From: Micromonospora chaiyaphumensis
GTDB lineage: Bacteria; Actinomycetota; Actinomycetes; Mycobacteriales; Micromonosporaceae
Length of the DNA stretch: 64,000 nt
Assembly (NCBI RefSeq): GCF_900091435.1
Contig: NZ_FMCS01000001.1
Coordinates: forward strand, 619,512-683,511
Direction of reading: 5' to 3'
Shown: positions 17,019 to 25,446 of the stretch, piece by piece
How the letters are laid out: each line of letters opens with the position of its first letter
Position numbering within the stretch: the stretch's first letter is position 1
The notes under the pieces: generated by a model
Databases searched by the model: none
What the model saw: only the letters and a program-made list of their open reading frames with translations
Told to the model about the DNA's origin: nothing
Program-made: the position numbers and the translations under genes

Positions 17019-17378
17019 ATGACCGGCACCCTGCCCCGGCGCGCCACCGCCCCGGTCACCTGGCCGGAGGAGCGGACGGCCGGGCTCGCCGAGGAGGCGG
17101 CGCGGCGTACCCCGGCCGTCAGTGACCCGGTGGCCGTGGCCCGCGTCGACGGCGCCGCCGTCCGGGTCGACCTGGACCTGGTGGTCACGCACGGCACCCC
17201 GCTGGCGGGCGTGGCCGAGACGGTCCGCCGCCGGGTCGCCGCCCGGATCGAGGCGCACACCGGGCTGACCGTCGAGGCGGTCACCGTCACGGTGGTCGGC
17301 CTGCGCCTGCCCGGCGAGCCGCCGAGCCCGGGGGCCGGGCGGGACGGTTCCGGCGCGGACGCGCGGGAGGCGACGTGA
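17019..17378 (+). CDS. Asp23/Gls24-family envelope stress protein
   Basis: A 119-residue Asp23/Gls24 domain protein. The core pattern is visible: VAVARVDGAAVRVDLDLVVTHGTPLAGVAETVRRRV, then a second alpha/beta unit ending LTVEAVTVTVVGL. These proteins form membrane-associated assemblies under envelope stress. It is flanked by a DUF2273-like gene and two DUF6286/AmaP-like membrane proteins, the usual actinobacterial arrangement. The C-terminal 25 residues are disordered. Confidence 0.78.
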   Translation: MTGTLPRRATAPVTWPEERTAGLAEEAARRTPAVSDPVAVARVDGAAVRVDLDLVVTHGTPLAGVAETVRRRVAARIEAHTGLTVEAVTVTVVGLRLPGEPPSPGAGRDGSGADAREAT

Positions 17379-17403
17379 ACGGCGCCGGTGAGCGGAGCGT
17401 GCC

Positions 17404-17922
17404 GTGCGCACGGTGAACCGCGTCGCCACCCTGCTGCTCGCCGTGGCGTTGCTGGCCGGCGGGGTGCTGGTGGCCGCCGCGGGCCTGCTCGCCGCGCTGG
17501 ACCGCCCCGGGCCCCTGCCGGCCGGCTGGTCGGCCACGCTGACCTCGGTCCGCTGGCGGGACGCCCCGGTACGCGGGATCGCCGCCGCCGCCACCCTGCT
17601 CGGCCTGCTGGTGCTCGGCGCCGAACTGCGCCGCTGGCGGCCGGTCCGGCTGCGGCTCGCCGACGACGACGGCTGGCACCTGCACCGCCGCTCGGTGGAG
17701 CGGCGGCTGGCCCGGGCGGTCCGGTCGGTGCCGAGCGTGCGCCGAGCCCGGGTCCGCGTCCGCCGGCGCGGCGACGCGTGGCGGCCCCGGGTGACCGCCA
17801 CCGGCGACCCGGCGGCCCGGGCCGACGTGGAGTTCGCGCTGCGCCGGGAGCTGGACCGGTTGACCGCCCCCCGCCGCGGCCCCATCGAGGTACGGCTCGT
17901 CCCCGCCCGGCGGGCGCCGTGA
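17404..17922 (+). CDS. Membrane-anchored Asp23-like / DUF6286-type protein
   Basis: A 172-residue protein with two transmembrane helices (about 8-30 and 57-76) followed by a basic cytoplasmic domain (90-172) with an Asp23-like alpha/beta pattern (SVRRARVRVRRRG...ADVEFALRRELDRL). It probably anchors the Asp23/Gls24 protein to the membrane, as AmaP does in firmicutes. Its TGA overlaps the GTG of the next gene. Confidence 0.7.
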   Translation: MRTVNRVATLLLAVALLAGGVLVAAAGLLAALDRPGPLPAGWSATLTSVRWRDAPVRGIAAAATLLGLLVLGAELRRWRPVRLRLADDDGWHLHRRSVERRLARAVRSVPSVRRARVRVRRRGDAWRPRVTATGDPAARADVEFALRRELDRLTAPRRGPIEVRLVPARRAP

Positions 17923-18983
17923 GCAACGCCGCCCACCGGCTGCTGTGGACGGTGCTCGCCCTGGTGCTCGTGGCGGCCGGCGGCACGGCCTCGGCGGTCG
18001 GGGCGGGCCGGCTGCCCGGCGGCGCTCTGCCGCTGCTCGGGGCCGGACCGCTGAGCTGGTGGCGGGCCGGCGCGCCGTGGAGCGCCCTCGCGGTGGCGGT
18101 CGGCGGGCTGCTGCTCGTCCTGCTCGGGCAACGGCTGCTCGCCGCCGGGCTGCGGGTGCCGCACCGGCTCGGCGGCACGCTCGCGTGGCGCGGCGACGGA
18201 GCCGGGCGGACCCGGGTGGCGAGCGGGGTGCTGGCCGGCGCGCTGGAGCGCGACCTGCTGCGGGCGCCCGGGATCCACCGGGCCCGGGTGGTGCTGACCG
18301 GCCCGGTCACCGGGCCGGACGTGTGGGTGGAGGTGCGCCTGGCCCCGACCGCCGGAGTCGGCGCGGCCCGGGCGCACGTCGACGCGGCGGTACGCCGGTT
18401 CGCCGCCACGGTCGGGTGCCGCCCCGCCCACCTCGACGTGACAGCGCTGGTGGACGGGCCGGCCGTCCCTGACCCCGCCACCGACGACCCTCCATGGGCG
18501 ACGATGGGCCGGGACGAGGGAGGGAGCCGCCGTGCGCGTGGTGTCGCTGGTGCCGTCGTTGACCGAGGCGGTCGCGCTGACCCGCCCCGAGGTGCTCGTG
18601 GGCGCCACGGACTGGTGCACCCACCCGGCCGGGCTGGACGTCGCCCGGGTGGGCGGGAGCAAGTACCCCGACCTGGACCGGGTGCGCGCGCTGCGGCCCG
18701 ACCTCGTGCTGCTCAACGAGGAGGAGAACCGCCTCGCCGACGCGGACGCCCTGCGGGCGGCCGGCGTGCCGGTGCGGGTGACCTTTCCCCGTACCGTGCC
18801 GGAGGCGCTGACCCAGCTCGGCGAGCTGGTCGCCGCGCTGGGCGTGGCCGGCGAGCCGGACTGGCTGCGGGCCGCCCGCCGGGCCTGGGCCGCGCCGCCC
18901 GCACCGGCGACGCCGCGCGCGGCCGTGGTGCCGGTCTGGCGGCGCCCCTGGGTGGTGCTCGGCCGGGACACCTTCGCCGGTGA
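17919..18983 (+). CDS. AmaP-like membrane protein with anomalous C-terminal run-on
   Basis: The GTG at 17919 overlaps the previous stop. The first ~190 codons (to about 18480) encode an AmaP-like protein: two transmembrane helices (about 7-30 and 50-70), then a soluble domain ending near RPAHLDVTALVDGP. No in-frame stop occurs until 18983, so the frame runs on for about 450 nt through the downstream BtuF-like gene in another frame, giving an Arg/Gly/Ala-rich sequence that looks non-native. A TGA one frame away at 18470-18472 is where the family would be expected to end. A lost stop, a frameshift near 18470 or a sequence error would all explain it. Confidence 0.6.
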   Translation: MSNAAHRLLWTVLALVLVAAGGTASAVGAGRLPGGALPLLGAGPLSWWRAGAPWSALAVAVGGLLLVLLGQRLLAAGLRVPHRLGGTLAWRGDGAGRTRVASGVLAGALERDLLRAPGIHRARVVLTGPVTGPDVWVEVRLAPTAGVGAARAHVDAAVRRFAATVGCRPAHLDVTALVDGPAVPDPATDDPPWATMGRDEGGSRRARGVAGAVVDRGGRADPPRGARGRHGLVHPPGRAGRRPGGREQVPRPGPGARAAARPRAAQRGGEPPRRRGRPAGGRRAGAGDLSPYRAGGADPARRAGRRAGRGRRAGLAAGRPPGLGRAARTGDAARGRGAGLAAPLGGARPGHLRR

Positions 18984-19248
18984 CGTGCTCCGCCGGCTCG
19001 GCGTCACCAACCGGTACGCCGACCACCCCGAGCGCTACCCCCGGCCCGCCCTCGACGAGCTGCGCGCCCGGGCGCCGGAGCTGGTGGTGCTGCCCGACGA
19101 GCCCTACCGGTTCACCGCCGACGACGGGCCGGAGGCCTTCCCCGGTGTGCCGGCCGCGCTGGTCTCCGGCCGGCACCTCACCTGGTACGGGCCCTCGCTC
19201 GCCGAGGCACCCGCCCTGCTCGCCACCCAGCTCGCCACGGCCACCTGA
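18532..19248 (+). CDS. BtuF-like helical-backbone metal receptor (cobalamin-binding type)
   Basis: A 238-residue protein of the TroA/BtuF fold: RVVSLVPSLTEAV at the start, LVGATDWCTHPAG, VGGSKYPDLDRVRALRPDLVLLNEEENR, the long central helix, and a C-terminal lobe ending LTWYGPSL. No signal peptide is present, so it would be cytoplasmic, like other actinobacterial stand-alone members of this family. It may bind a corrinoid or another metal chelate. No ABC transporter is adjacent. GAGGGAGGG precedes its GTG start, which lies inside the run-on of the upstream ORF. Confidence 0.82.
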   Translation: MRVVSLVPSLTEAVALTRPEVLVGATDWCTHPAGLDVARVGGSKYPDLDRVRALRPDLVLLNEEENRLADADALRAAGVPVRVTFPRTVPEALTQLGELVAALGVAGEPDWLRAARRAWAAPPAPATPRAAVVPVWRRPWVVLGRDTFAGDVLRRLGVTNRYADHPERYPRPALDELRARAPELVVLPDEPYRFTADDGPEAFPGVPAALVSGRHLTWYGPSLAEAPALLATQLATAT

Positions 19249-19345
19249 GCCGCGCCGGGCCGACCGGACCGGGTCGGGAGAGGACCAAGGTCCCGGTCCG
19301 GAGGGCACCGGTCGGCCCTGACCCGCACCGCCGGACGGAGGTGGA

Positions 19346-19966
19346 ATGAAGATGCCACCGGGAAGCGCGGTGCGAGGCACAGGAAGGGACGTGGAGACCA
19401 TGACCGCGACGATCGAGCGGATCACCGCCGACACCATCGCTCCGGCGGCCGAGACCACCCGGGACGCCGAGACCACCCGCCAGAAGGCCACCCGGTACGT
19501 CTTCGCCGGACTCCGGATCGCCCTGGGCTGGACGTTCCTCTGGGCCTTCCTCGACAAGATGTTCGGCCTCGGCCACGAGACCGCGGCGAAGGCCGCCTGG
19601 ATCAACGGCGGCAGCCCGACCAAGGGGTTCCTGACCTTCGGCGCGGCCGGCCCGTTCCAGGGGTTCTACCGGGAGATCGCCGGCGCGGCGTGGGCGGACT
19701 GGCTGTTCATGCTCGGCCTGCTCGGCATCGGCGTGGCCCTGCTGCTCGGCATCGGCACCCGGGTCGCCGCGGTCGCCGGCGGGCTCCTGCTGCTGATGAT
19801 GTGGACGGCCGTGCTGCCCCCCGAGAACAACCCGTTCATGGACGACCACCTCGTCTACGCGGGCCTGGTGGCCGGCCTGGCCCTGGTCAACGCCGGTGAC
19901 ACCCTCGGCCTCGGCCGGGCGTGGGCGAGGCTCCCCCTCGTCGCGCGGCTGCCCTGGCTGAAGTGA
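19346..19966 (+). CDS. DoxX-family membrane protein
   Basis: A 206-residue protein with four hydrophobic helices (about 50-68, 112-135, 137-152 and 172-190) and the DoxX-like pattern ALGWTFLWAFLDKMFGLG. DoxX relatives are linked to thiol/redox balance and detoxification, but the role of this one is unknown. ATG 19346 has GGAGG just upstream; ATG 19400 (188 residues, beginning MTATIER) is an equally good start. A strong hairpin lies downstream. Confidence 0.82.
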   Translation: MKMPPGSAVRGTGRDVETMTATIERITADTIAPAAETTRDAETTRQKATRYVFAGLRIALGWTFLWAFLDKMFGLGHETAAKAAWINGGSPTKGFLTFGAAGPFQGFYREIAGAAWADWLFMLGLLGIGVALLLGIGTRVAAVAGGLLLLMMWTAVLPPENNPFMDDHLVYAGLVAGLALVNAGDTLGLGRAWARLPLVARLPWLK

Positions 19967-20038
19967 GGTCACCGCGGGCGGTAGCCACCGGGCGGGCGTC
20001 ACCGAGAGGCGGCGCCCGCCACTCCCGTGCCACCCACC

Positions 20039-20068
20039 GGTCCCCGCCGCCACGCCGCGGCGGGGACC
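20039..20068. terminator. Stem-loop between the DoxX and FKBP genes
   Basis: A perfect 12-bp stem (20039-20050 with 20057-20068) around CACGCC. It probably ends the doxX-like transcript before the FKBP gene. No T-run. Confidence 0.6.
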
Positions 20069-20141
20069 GACGCGTATCGGCCGGCCGCGATCCGGCAGGA
20101 TCGACGGGGACCGCACTTGTCAGCACCGAGGAGACCCGCTC

Positions 20142-20510
20142 ATGGAGAAGCCCGAGGTTGGCCCGATCGAGGGCGCGCCGCCCGCCGATCTCGTCATCGA
20201 GGACATCACGGTCGGCGACGGCCCGGAGGCCCGCCCCGGCCAGCTGGCCAGCGTGCACTACGTGGGCGTGGCCCACTCGACCGGCCGCGAGTTCGACGCG
20301 TCGTACAACCGGGGTGACACGTTCGAGTTCCCGCTCGGCGGCGGCCAGGTCATCGCCGGCTGGGACCAGGGCGTGGTCGGCATGAAGGTCGGCGGCCGGC
20401 GCCGGCTGACCATCCCGCCGCACCTGGGCTACGGCGCCCGCGGCGCCGGTGGCGTGATCAAGCCGAACGAGACCCTGGTCTTCGTGGTGGACCTGGTCGG
20501 CGTGCGCTGA
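20142..20510 (+). CDS. FKBP-type peptidyl-prolyl cis-trans isomerase
   Basis: A 122-residue single-domain FKBP. The active-site aromatic residues and motifs are in place: VHYVGVAHSTGREFDASY, GGGQVIAGWDQGVVGMKVGGRRRLTIPP, and GYGARGAGGVIKPNETLVFVVDL. It catalyses proline isomerisation in the cytoplasm (no signal peptide). It is convergent with the STAS gene. Confidence 0.95.
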   Translation: MEKPEVGPIEGAPPADLVIEDITVGDGPEARPGQLASVHYVGVAHSTGREFDASYNRGDTFEFPLGGGQVIAGWDQGVVGMKVGGRRRLTIPPHLGYGARGAGGVIKPNETLVFVVDLVGVR

Positions 20511-20570
20511 CCCGCAGACCGTGCGCGGGGCGGTCGGCCGCACGCCGGCGGCCCCGCGGCGTCCGGCCGG

Positions 20571-20942
20571 TCAGGCCGCCGCGCAGAGCTCCCGCGCCGA
20601 ATCGCCGGCCGGGTCGTGGGCCGACTCGCGCACCGGCAGCACCCGGTGCAGGCCGGTGGCGCGCAGCACCCGGGCGACCACGGGATCGGGATCGACCAGC
20701 ACCAGCTCGCCACCGCGGGCCCGGACCCGCAGGTGCGCGGCGACCAACGCGCGCACCCCGGCGGCGGAGAGCAGCCGCACGCCGGACAGGTCGAGCCGCA
20801 GCACCGGCCGCGCCGGCGCCGCCCAGAGCGCGGCCCGCAAGGCCCCCACGGTGGCGATGTCGATCTCGCCGACCGCCCGCACGTCGACCACGTGGTCGCT
20901 GACGCTCGTCGCCACGTGGAACCGGTCCCCGCCCTCTCGCAT
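20571..20942 (-). CDS. STAS-domain anti-sigma factor antagonist
   Basis: A 123-residue STAS protein of the SpoIIAA/RsbV type: VDVRAVGEIDIATVGALRAAL, then LRLDLSGVRLLSAAGVRALV, where the Ser in LLSAAG is the usual phosphorylated residue. It would bind an anti-sigma kinase to release a sigma factor. No anti-sigma factor gene is adjacent. Confidence 0.88.
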   Translation of the reverse strand: MREGGDRFHVATSVSDHVVDVRAVGEIDIATVGALRAALWAAPARPVLRLDLSGVRLLSAAGVRALVAAHLRVRARGGELVLVDPDPVVARVLRATGLHRVLPVRESAHDPAGDSARELCAAA

Positions 20943-21120
20943 GCACCGAACCTATCTCCCACCACCGACAGTTCCGGCCGTCCACGATGGGGTTCCGGGT
21001 AGGTCCCGGGTGGGACCCTGAGCGGGCTCCGGGTCATCCCGCAGATGCCGGGGCCGCAACCGCGGCGGGACACGCCGCCGGGGGCTCCCGGCCGGGGCAT
21101 CGGCGGGGAAGAATGGCCGG

Positions 21121-22140
21121 ATGGCCGTCCCCCGCCCGCGCGCGCCCCTGCTGATCCGGCCGGTCCGTGAGCCGGCCACCGTGCCCCCGCCGCTGGACGG
21201 GCCGTGGGCCCCCGCCGACGTCCGGCTCGACCGGGCCGACCTGCTGCCGCTGCCCGACGGGGCGCACGGCCCCGAGGACGTGCTCGTCGACCCGGACGGC
21301 CGGGTGGTCAGCGGCGACGAGGACGGCCGGCTCTGGTGGTGGCCGGCGGACGCCCCGGCCGGCACCCGCCCCACGCTGCTCGCCGAGACCGGCGGCCGGC
21401 CGCTCGGCATCGAGCTGGACCCGGTCGACGGGGGGCTGGTGGTCTGCGACGCGTACCGGGGGTTGCTGCGGGTCACCCCGGACGGCGCGGTGCACGAGCT
21501 GACCGGCACGGGGCCGCCGGTGCACCTGGCCGACAACGCGGCGGTGGCCCGGGACGGCACGATCTACTTCACCGACTCGTCGGACCGGTTCCCGCTCTCG
21601 CACTGGAAGCGGGACCTGCTGGAGCACCGGCCCAACGGGCGGGTGCTGGCGTACGACCGGCGGACCGGGCGCACCGAGGTCGTGGCGGGCGGCCTCTACT
21701 TTCCCAACGGGGTGGCGCTCACCCCGGACGAGTCCGCGCTCATGCTGGTCGAGACGGCCACCCACCGGCTGCTCCGGGTGGATCTGCCCGACGGCCGGGC
21801 CACCGTGCTGGCCGACCTGCCCGCCTACCCGGACAACGTCTCGGCCGTGGGCGACGGGACCTACTGGATCGCCCTGCCCAGCCCCCGGCTGCCGATCATG
21901 GAGAGGCTGCTGCCGCATCCGCGCGTGCGCCAGCTCGTGGCCCTGCTGCCCGGTGCCGTGCAGCCGCAGCCACGCCGCTACGGGCTGGTCGCGCTGGTGG
22001 ACGGCGCCGGGCGGGTGCTGCGCACGCTGCACGGCCCGAGCGGGGCGTACCCGATGGTCACCGGCGTGCGGCAGCACGGGCGGCGCCTCTGGCTCGGCAG
22101 CCTGACCGCGACGGGCGTGGCCCGGGTCGACCTGGACTGA
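21121..22140 (+). CDS. SMP-30 / strictosidine synthase-like beta-propeller protein
   Basis: A 339-residue six-bladed propeller protein. Typical motifs are GPEDVLVDPDGRVVSGDEDGRLW, HLADNAAVARDGTIYFTDSS, FPNGVALTPDESALMLVET and AYPDNVSAVGDGTYWIAL. Members include lactonases and strictosidine-synthase-like hydrolases that use a bound metal. Strictosidine activity itself is not expected in bacteria. It is cytoplasmic by sequence and lies divergent to the STAS gene. Confidence 0.82.
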   Translation: MAVPRPRAPLLIRPVREPATVPPPLDGPWAPADVRLDRADLLPLPDGAHGPEDVLVDPDGRVVSGDEDGRLWWWPADAPAGTRPTLLAETGGRPLGIELDPVDGGLVVCDAYRGLLRVTPDGAVHELTGTGPPVHLADNAAVARDGTIYFTDSSDRFPLSHWKRDLLEHRPNGRVLAYDRRTGRTEVVAGGLYFPNGVALTPDESALMLVETATHRLLRVDLPDGRATVLADLPAYPDNVSAVGDGTYWIALPSPRLPIMERLLPHPRVRQLVALLPGAVQPQPRRYGLVALVDGAGRVLRTLHGPSGAYPMVTGVRQHGRRLWLGSLTATGVARVDLD

Positions 22141-22148
22141 ACGGCGCG

Positions 22149-22179
22149 GGGCCGGCCCGCGGTGTCTGCGAGCCGGCCC
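22149..22179. terminator. Weak hairpin between convergent genes
   Basis: GGGCCGGC (22149-22156) pairs with GCCGGCCC (22172-22179) around a 15-nt loop between the SMP-30-like and L,D-transpeptidase genes. Confidence 0.4.
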
Positions 22180-22198
22180 GGCCGTTCCTCCCCGTGGT

Positions 22199-23476
22199 TC
22201 AGCCGCCGCTGTTGCTCTTGGACGGGGCGGGAGCGGGCGACGATCCGCCGGCCACCGCGCCCGGGTGCGGCGTGGCGCTGTGCGTGGGCTTCAGCCCCGC
22301 CGGTACGGGCAGCGCGCTGCCCTTGGCGAACTCGTCCCAGCCGACGTTCCAGGCCGTGAAGCCGTTGCCCTGATCGAGCTTGACCTCGGTGCCCTTGACG
22401 GTCACCAGGTCGCCGACCTGGGTGATGCCCATCAGCCAGTCCGCGGCGGCGGCGGAGACGTTGGTGCAGCCGTGTGAGGTGTTGGTGAAGCCCTGCTCCC
22501 CCTCCGACCACGGGGCGGAGTGGATGAACTCGCCACCCCAGGTGAGCCGCTGGGCGTCATCGACGTCGACCACGTACGGATCGGCCGAACCCCGGGTGTC
22601 GAAGGTGGTGTGGTCGAACTTCTCCATGATCACCATCTTGCCGCTGGAGGTGGGCGTGCTCGACTTGCCGAGGCTCACCGGCACCTTGCGGAGCAGCTTG
22701 CCCTCCCGGAAGACGGACATCTGCTTGGTGGCGTTGTCGATCTCGAGCGAGACCTGCCGGCCGACCTTGGCGGTCGCGCTGTGGTCGGCGTCGCCGATGG
22801 CGTCCTTGCCGACCGGCAGCCCCTGCAGGGCGCTCCGCACGCTGATCTTGGTGCCGGGCTTCCAGAAGTCGGGCGCCCGGTATTCGACCTGCTTGCCGTC
22901 CGACATCCAGGACCAGGTACCGGGCTGCGGCGGGTCGGTCTTCACGAACAACCGGCGCTGCACGTCCGCTCTGGCCTCTTTCGGAATGGGCGGATCAAAT
23001 GCGACCACCACCGGCATCGCCGTCCCGTACGTCTGATTACTGGTGAAATACAGTTCGCTCGTGACGGTCGGTTTGGTGGATTTCGCCATCGTGGTGAACG
23101 TCGTCTTCTGCGTGGTGGTCCGACCGGAATCGCCGGTCGCGGTCACCTCGGCGGTGTACGTCCGCGAGTTCTCCAACGGCCGGTCCGGCACCCAGCCCGA
23201 CCCGTCCTCGCGCGGCTGCGCCGGCACCGGTCGACCCTTGTCGTCGGTGAGCTTCACCGCGGTGACCTTGCCGCCGCTGACCGTGGTCCCCACCTCGGCG
23301 CTGACCGGCACGTTCTTCGTCCGGTCCGCCGGGGTCAGGTTCACCGTCGGCGCGGCGGCCGCCTTGCCGTGGCCGGGCTTCACGGCCTCCCGCTGGCCGG
23401 CGGTGCACCCGCCGACCACCAACGGTGTGGCTGCGACGGCCACCGCCAGCAGCGTCATTCGCCGCCTCACGTCCAT
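22199..23476 (-). CDS. L,D-transpeptidase lipoprotein (YkuD domain with Ig-like domains)
   Basis: A 425-residue cell-wall enzyme. The N-terminus is a lipoprotein signal with lipobox VVGGC (Cys24). Two Ig-like domains span about 40-220. The YkuD catalytic domain contains HSAPWSEGEQGFTNTSHGC, with catalytic Cys337 (HGCTN). A Ser/Pro/Gly-rich C-terminal tail ends the protein. It makes 3-3 cross-links in peptidoglycan or attaches proteins to it, as LdtMt2-type enzymes do. The ATG at 23476 is preferred because the signal peptide starts there; a GTG at 23512 is possible. The 199-bp upstream gap holds its promoter region, with no clear boxes found. Confidence 0.93.
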   Translation of the reverse strand: MDVRRRMTLLAVAVAATPLVVGGCTAGQREAVKPGHGKAAAAPTVNLTPADRTKNVPVSAEVGTTVSGGKVTAVKLTDDKGRPVPAQPREDGSGWVPDRPLENSRTYTAEVTATGDSGRTTTQKTTFTTMAKSTKPTVTSELYFTSNQTYGTAMPVVVAFDPPIPKEARADVQRRLFVKTDPPQPGTWSWMSDGKQVEYRAPDFWKPGTKISVRSALQGLPVGKDAIGDADHSATAKVGRQVSLEIDNATKQMSVFREGKLLRKVPVSLGKSSTPTSSGKMVIMEKFDHTTFDTRGSADPYVVDVDDAQRLTWGGEFIHSAPWSEGEQGFTNTSHGCTNVSAAAADWLMGITQVGDLVTVKGTEVKLDQGNGFTAWNVGWDEFAKGSALPVPAGLKPTHSATPHPGAVAGGSSPAPAPSKSNSGG

Positions 23477-23675
23477 ATTCCGCACCCCATTTCCACTCCC
23501 CCCATGGCTCACATTCTGTACGGCCCTCCGGAGGCCGTGGCATATTCGGCGGAATTGCTTTTACCGGTCCCGCCTCGATTTCGGGCCGGGAGTACAGAAA
23601 TGGGAATTGGCGACGCCGACGGGCGGGACCGTCACGGCCGCGACGGATTGCGCCCGGCGGGCCGGGACGACCGGT

Positions 23676-25355
23676 TCAGCCCCAGTCGTCGTCCCCGTGA
23701 TTGCGCTCCCAGCGACCACCGACCGGCGGGGTCTCCAGCCGTACGGGTGCCTCGGCGTTCCCGGCGAGGTCGTTGTCCTCGACCCGGCAGCCGACGCAGC
23801 TGCCGGCCGCGGTCACCCAGAGCCCGTGCGTCTGGGTGGTCGGCTCGTGGCTGTCCCAGACCCGGTTGCCCCGGATGGTGGCCGAGTCGAGCGCCGCGTT
23901 CACGGTGATGCCGGCCCGGGTCGCCGGCGGCCCGGGTATCTCGTAGCGGCTGCCGGGATCCGGGGTGTTCCCGCTCCAGGCCGTGAAGGCGCCCGGCCGG
24001 ACCGGGGCCAGGTGCAGCTCGTTCTCGTCGTTCGCGGCGACCACCGCGACCCGCTCGCCCACCCGGATGGTCTTGCCCCGGTGCGCGTCGCCCGGCCAGC
24101 TCGCCCGGCGGTCCACCACGGACCGCTCGCTGTACCGGACCGTGTCGCCGCCGCTCCGGTCGCCGGGGCCGCACTGGCGGCCGTTCGCCCGGATCCGGTT
24201 GTCGACGACGAACGCGTCCCGGACGGGCCGGTCGAAGCGGATGGCGTCCAGGCTGTTGCCGTAGAAGTCGTTGCTGTCGATGACGATCTCCCGGGCGCAC
24301 TCCTGCCCCGCGTCGCCCAGGCTGCGCTGGTGGTAGCCGTACCGGCCGTTGCCGCTGATCCGGTTCCCCCGCACCGTGTACGGCCCCGGGGTGTTGCCGA
24401 TGCTGATGCCGTCGCGCAGGTTGGCGTCGATCACGCAGTCGCTGAGGAGGCCACCCCGGCCCGCGGTGCCGGTGGTGCCCTTGGCCGACACCTGGAAGCC
24501 CGCGTCGAGGTTGCCGACCAGCGTGCACGCCGACACGACGAGGCCGTTGGCGCCCCAGTCGGCGATGCCGAAGCGGTTGCCCTCGGCGTGGCAGCCGACC
24601 ACCCGGATGCCGCGCGGGCGCAGCCCGCCCTCGAACTGCAGCTCGAAGAAGATCCCGCTGGTGGCGTTGCCGACCGCCGAGCAGTTCACCACGTTGACCC
24701 GCTCGACGCTGCCCCAGCCGCCGATCCCGATCCCGATCCCCGCGCCGCCCATCTCGGTGCCGTTGTCCATCCGCCCGCACCCCACCACCAGCACCCCGTC
24801 GATGAGGCAGTCCTGGAGGAAGTCGCAGCCCAGGCCGGTCGCCGCCGTGTGGTGGATGTAGAGGTTGCGGAACATGCCCCGGACCACGTACTGGAGGCCG
24901 AGCCCCTTGGCGAGCGGGTTGTACTCGGCCATCGCCACCCCGGACCCGTCGATCTCGAAGTCGGCGAAGGTGCAGTACGCCAGGTGCCGCTCCCGGTTCG
25001 CGCCGTGCAGCCCGGCGGTGTGGAACGCCAGCGGGGTGGGGTCGGCCCGGTTGCCCGGGTTGCTGAGCACGAACCGCGTGGCGCCGGGGCCCGCGCCGAC
25101 CAGCGAGACGCCGGTCCGCCAGACGGTGCCCGCGTCCCGGATCGAGTACACCCCGGGCGGGCAGTAGATCACCCGGGCCCGCCCGTCGGCGGCGTACGCG
25201 TCGCCCAGCCGGTCCACCAGCGCGGCGAGGGCGGGCTGGTCGTTGGTCGTCCCGTCCCCGGTCAGCCCGTGCTCCCGGGCGTCGCACATCAGCGGCGCGC
25301 CGGCGACCGGATGCGGGCGCACCCCACCGGCCGAGGGCATGTGCGGGACCGTCAT
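23676..25355 (-). CDS. Right-handed beta-helix protein (pectate-lyase-3-like)
   Basis: A 559-residue protein. It opens with the pectate lyase superfamily signature DAREHGLTGDGTTNDQPALAAL, then ARVIYCPPGVYSI, followed by many beta-helix turns with Asn ladders (for example GNRFGIADWGANGLVVSACTLVGN). No signal peptide is visible. Such proteins are polysaccharide lyases/hydrolases or structural modules; catalytic residues cannot be assigned. The start at ATG 25355 has GGGGAGG 5 nt upstream. It may be coupled with the L,D-transpeptidase downstream, though a 199-bp gap separates them. Confidence 0.78.
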   Translation of the reverse strand: MTVPHMPSAGGVRPHPVAGAPLMCDAREHGLTGDGTTNDQPALAALVDRLGDAYAADGRARVIYCPPGVYSIRDAGTVWRTGVSLVGAGPGATRFVLSNPGNRADPTPLAFHTAGLHGANRERHLAYCTFADFEIDGSGVAMAEYNPLAKGLGLQYVVRGMFRNLYIHHTAATGLGCDFLQDCLIDGVLVVGCGRMDNGTEMGGAGIGIGIGGWGSVERVNVVNCSAVGNATSGIFFELQFEGGLRPRGIRVVGCHAEGNRFGIADWGANGLVVSACTLVGNLDAGFQVSAKGTTGTAGRGGLLSDCVIDANLRDGISIGNTPGPYTVRGNRISGNGRYGYHQRSLGDAGQECAREIVIDSNDFYGNSLDAIRFDRPVRDAFVVDNRIRANGRQCGPGDRSGGDTVRYSERSVVDRRASWPGDAHRGKTIRVGERVAVVAANDENELHLAPVRPGAFTAWSGNTPDPGSRYEIPGPPATRAGITVNAALDSATIRGNRVWDSHEPTTQTHGLWVTAAGSCVGCRVEDNDLAGNAEAPVRLETPPVGGRWERNHGDDDWG

Positions 25356-25403
25356 CCGTGCCTCCCCGTCGGCGACCGGGCTGGTCTTCCCGGTCCGACG
25401 GCG

Positions 25404-25442
25404 GAGAAACCGCGGCCCCGGCCACGACGGTGGCCGGGGCCG
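25404..25442 (-). terminator. Intrinsic terminator of the bkd operon
   Basis: A perfect 13-bp stem (25413-25425 with 25430-25442) and GACG loop, followed on the minus strand by GGTTTCTC. It begins 5 bp after the bkdC stop. Confidence 0.75.
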
Positions 25443-25446
25443 GGGC

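Noticed and set aside
23514..23599. An 8-bp inverted repeat TTCTGTAC / GTACAGAA upstream of the L,D-transpeptidase gene
   Set aside because: The arms are 70 bp apart and an 8-bp pair at this distance is not rare by chance; no other support.
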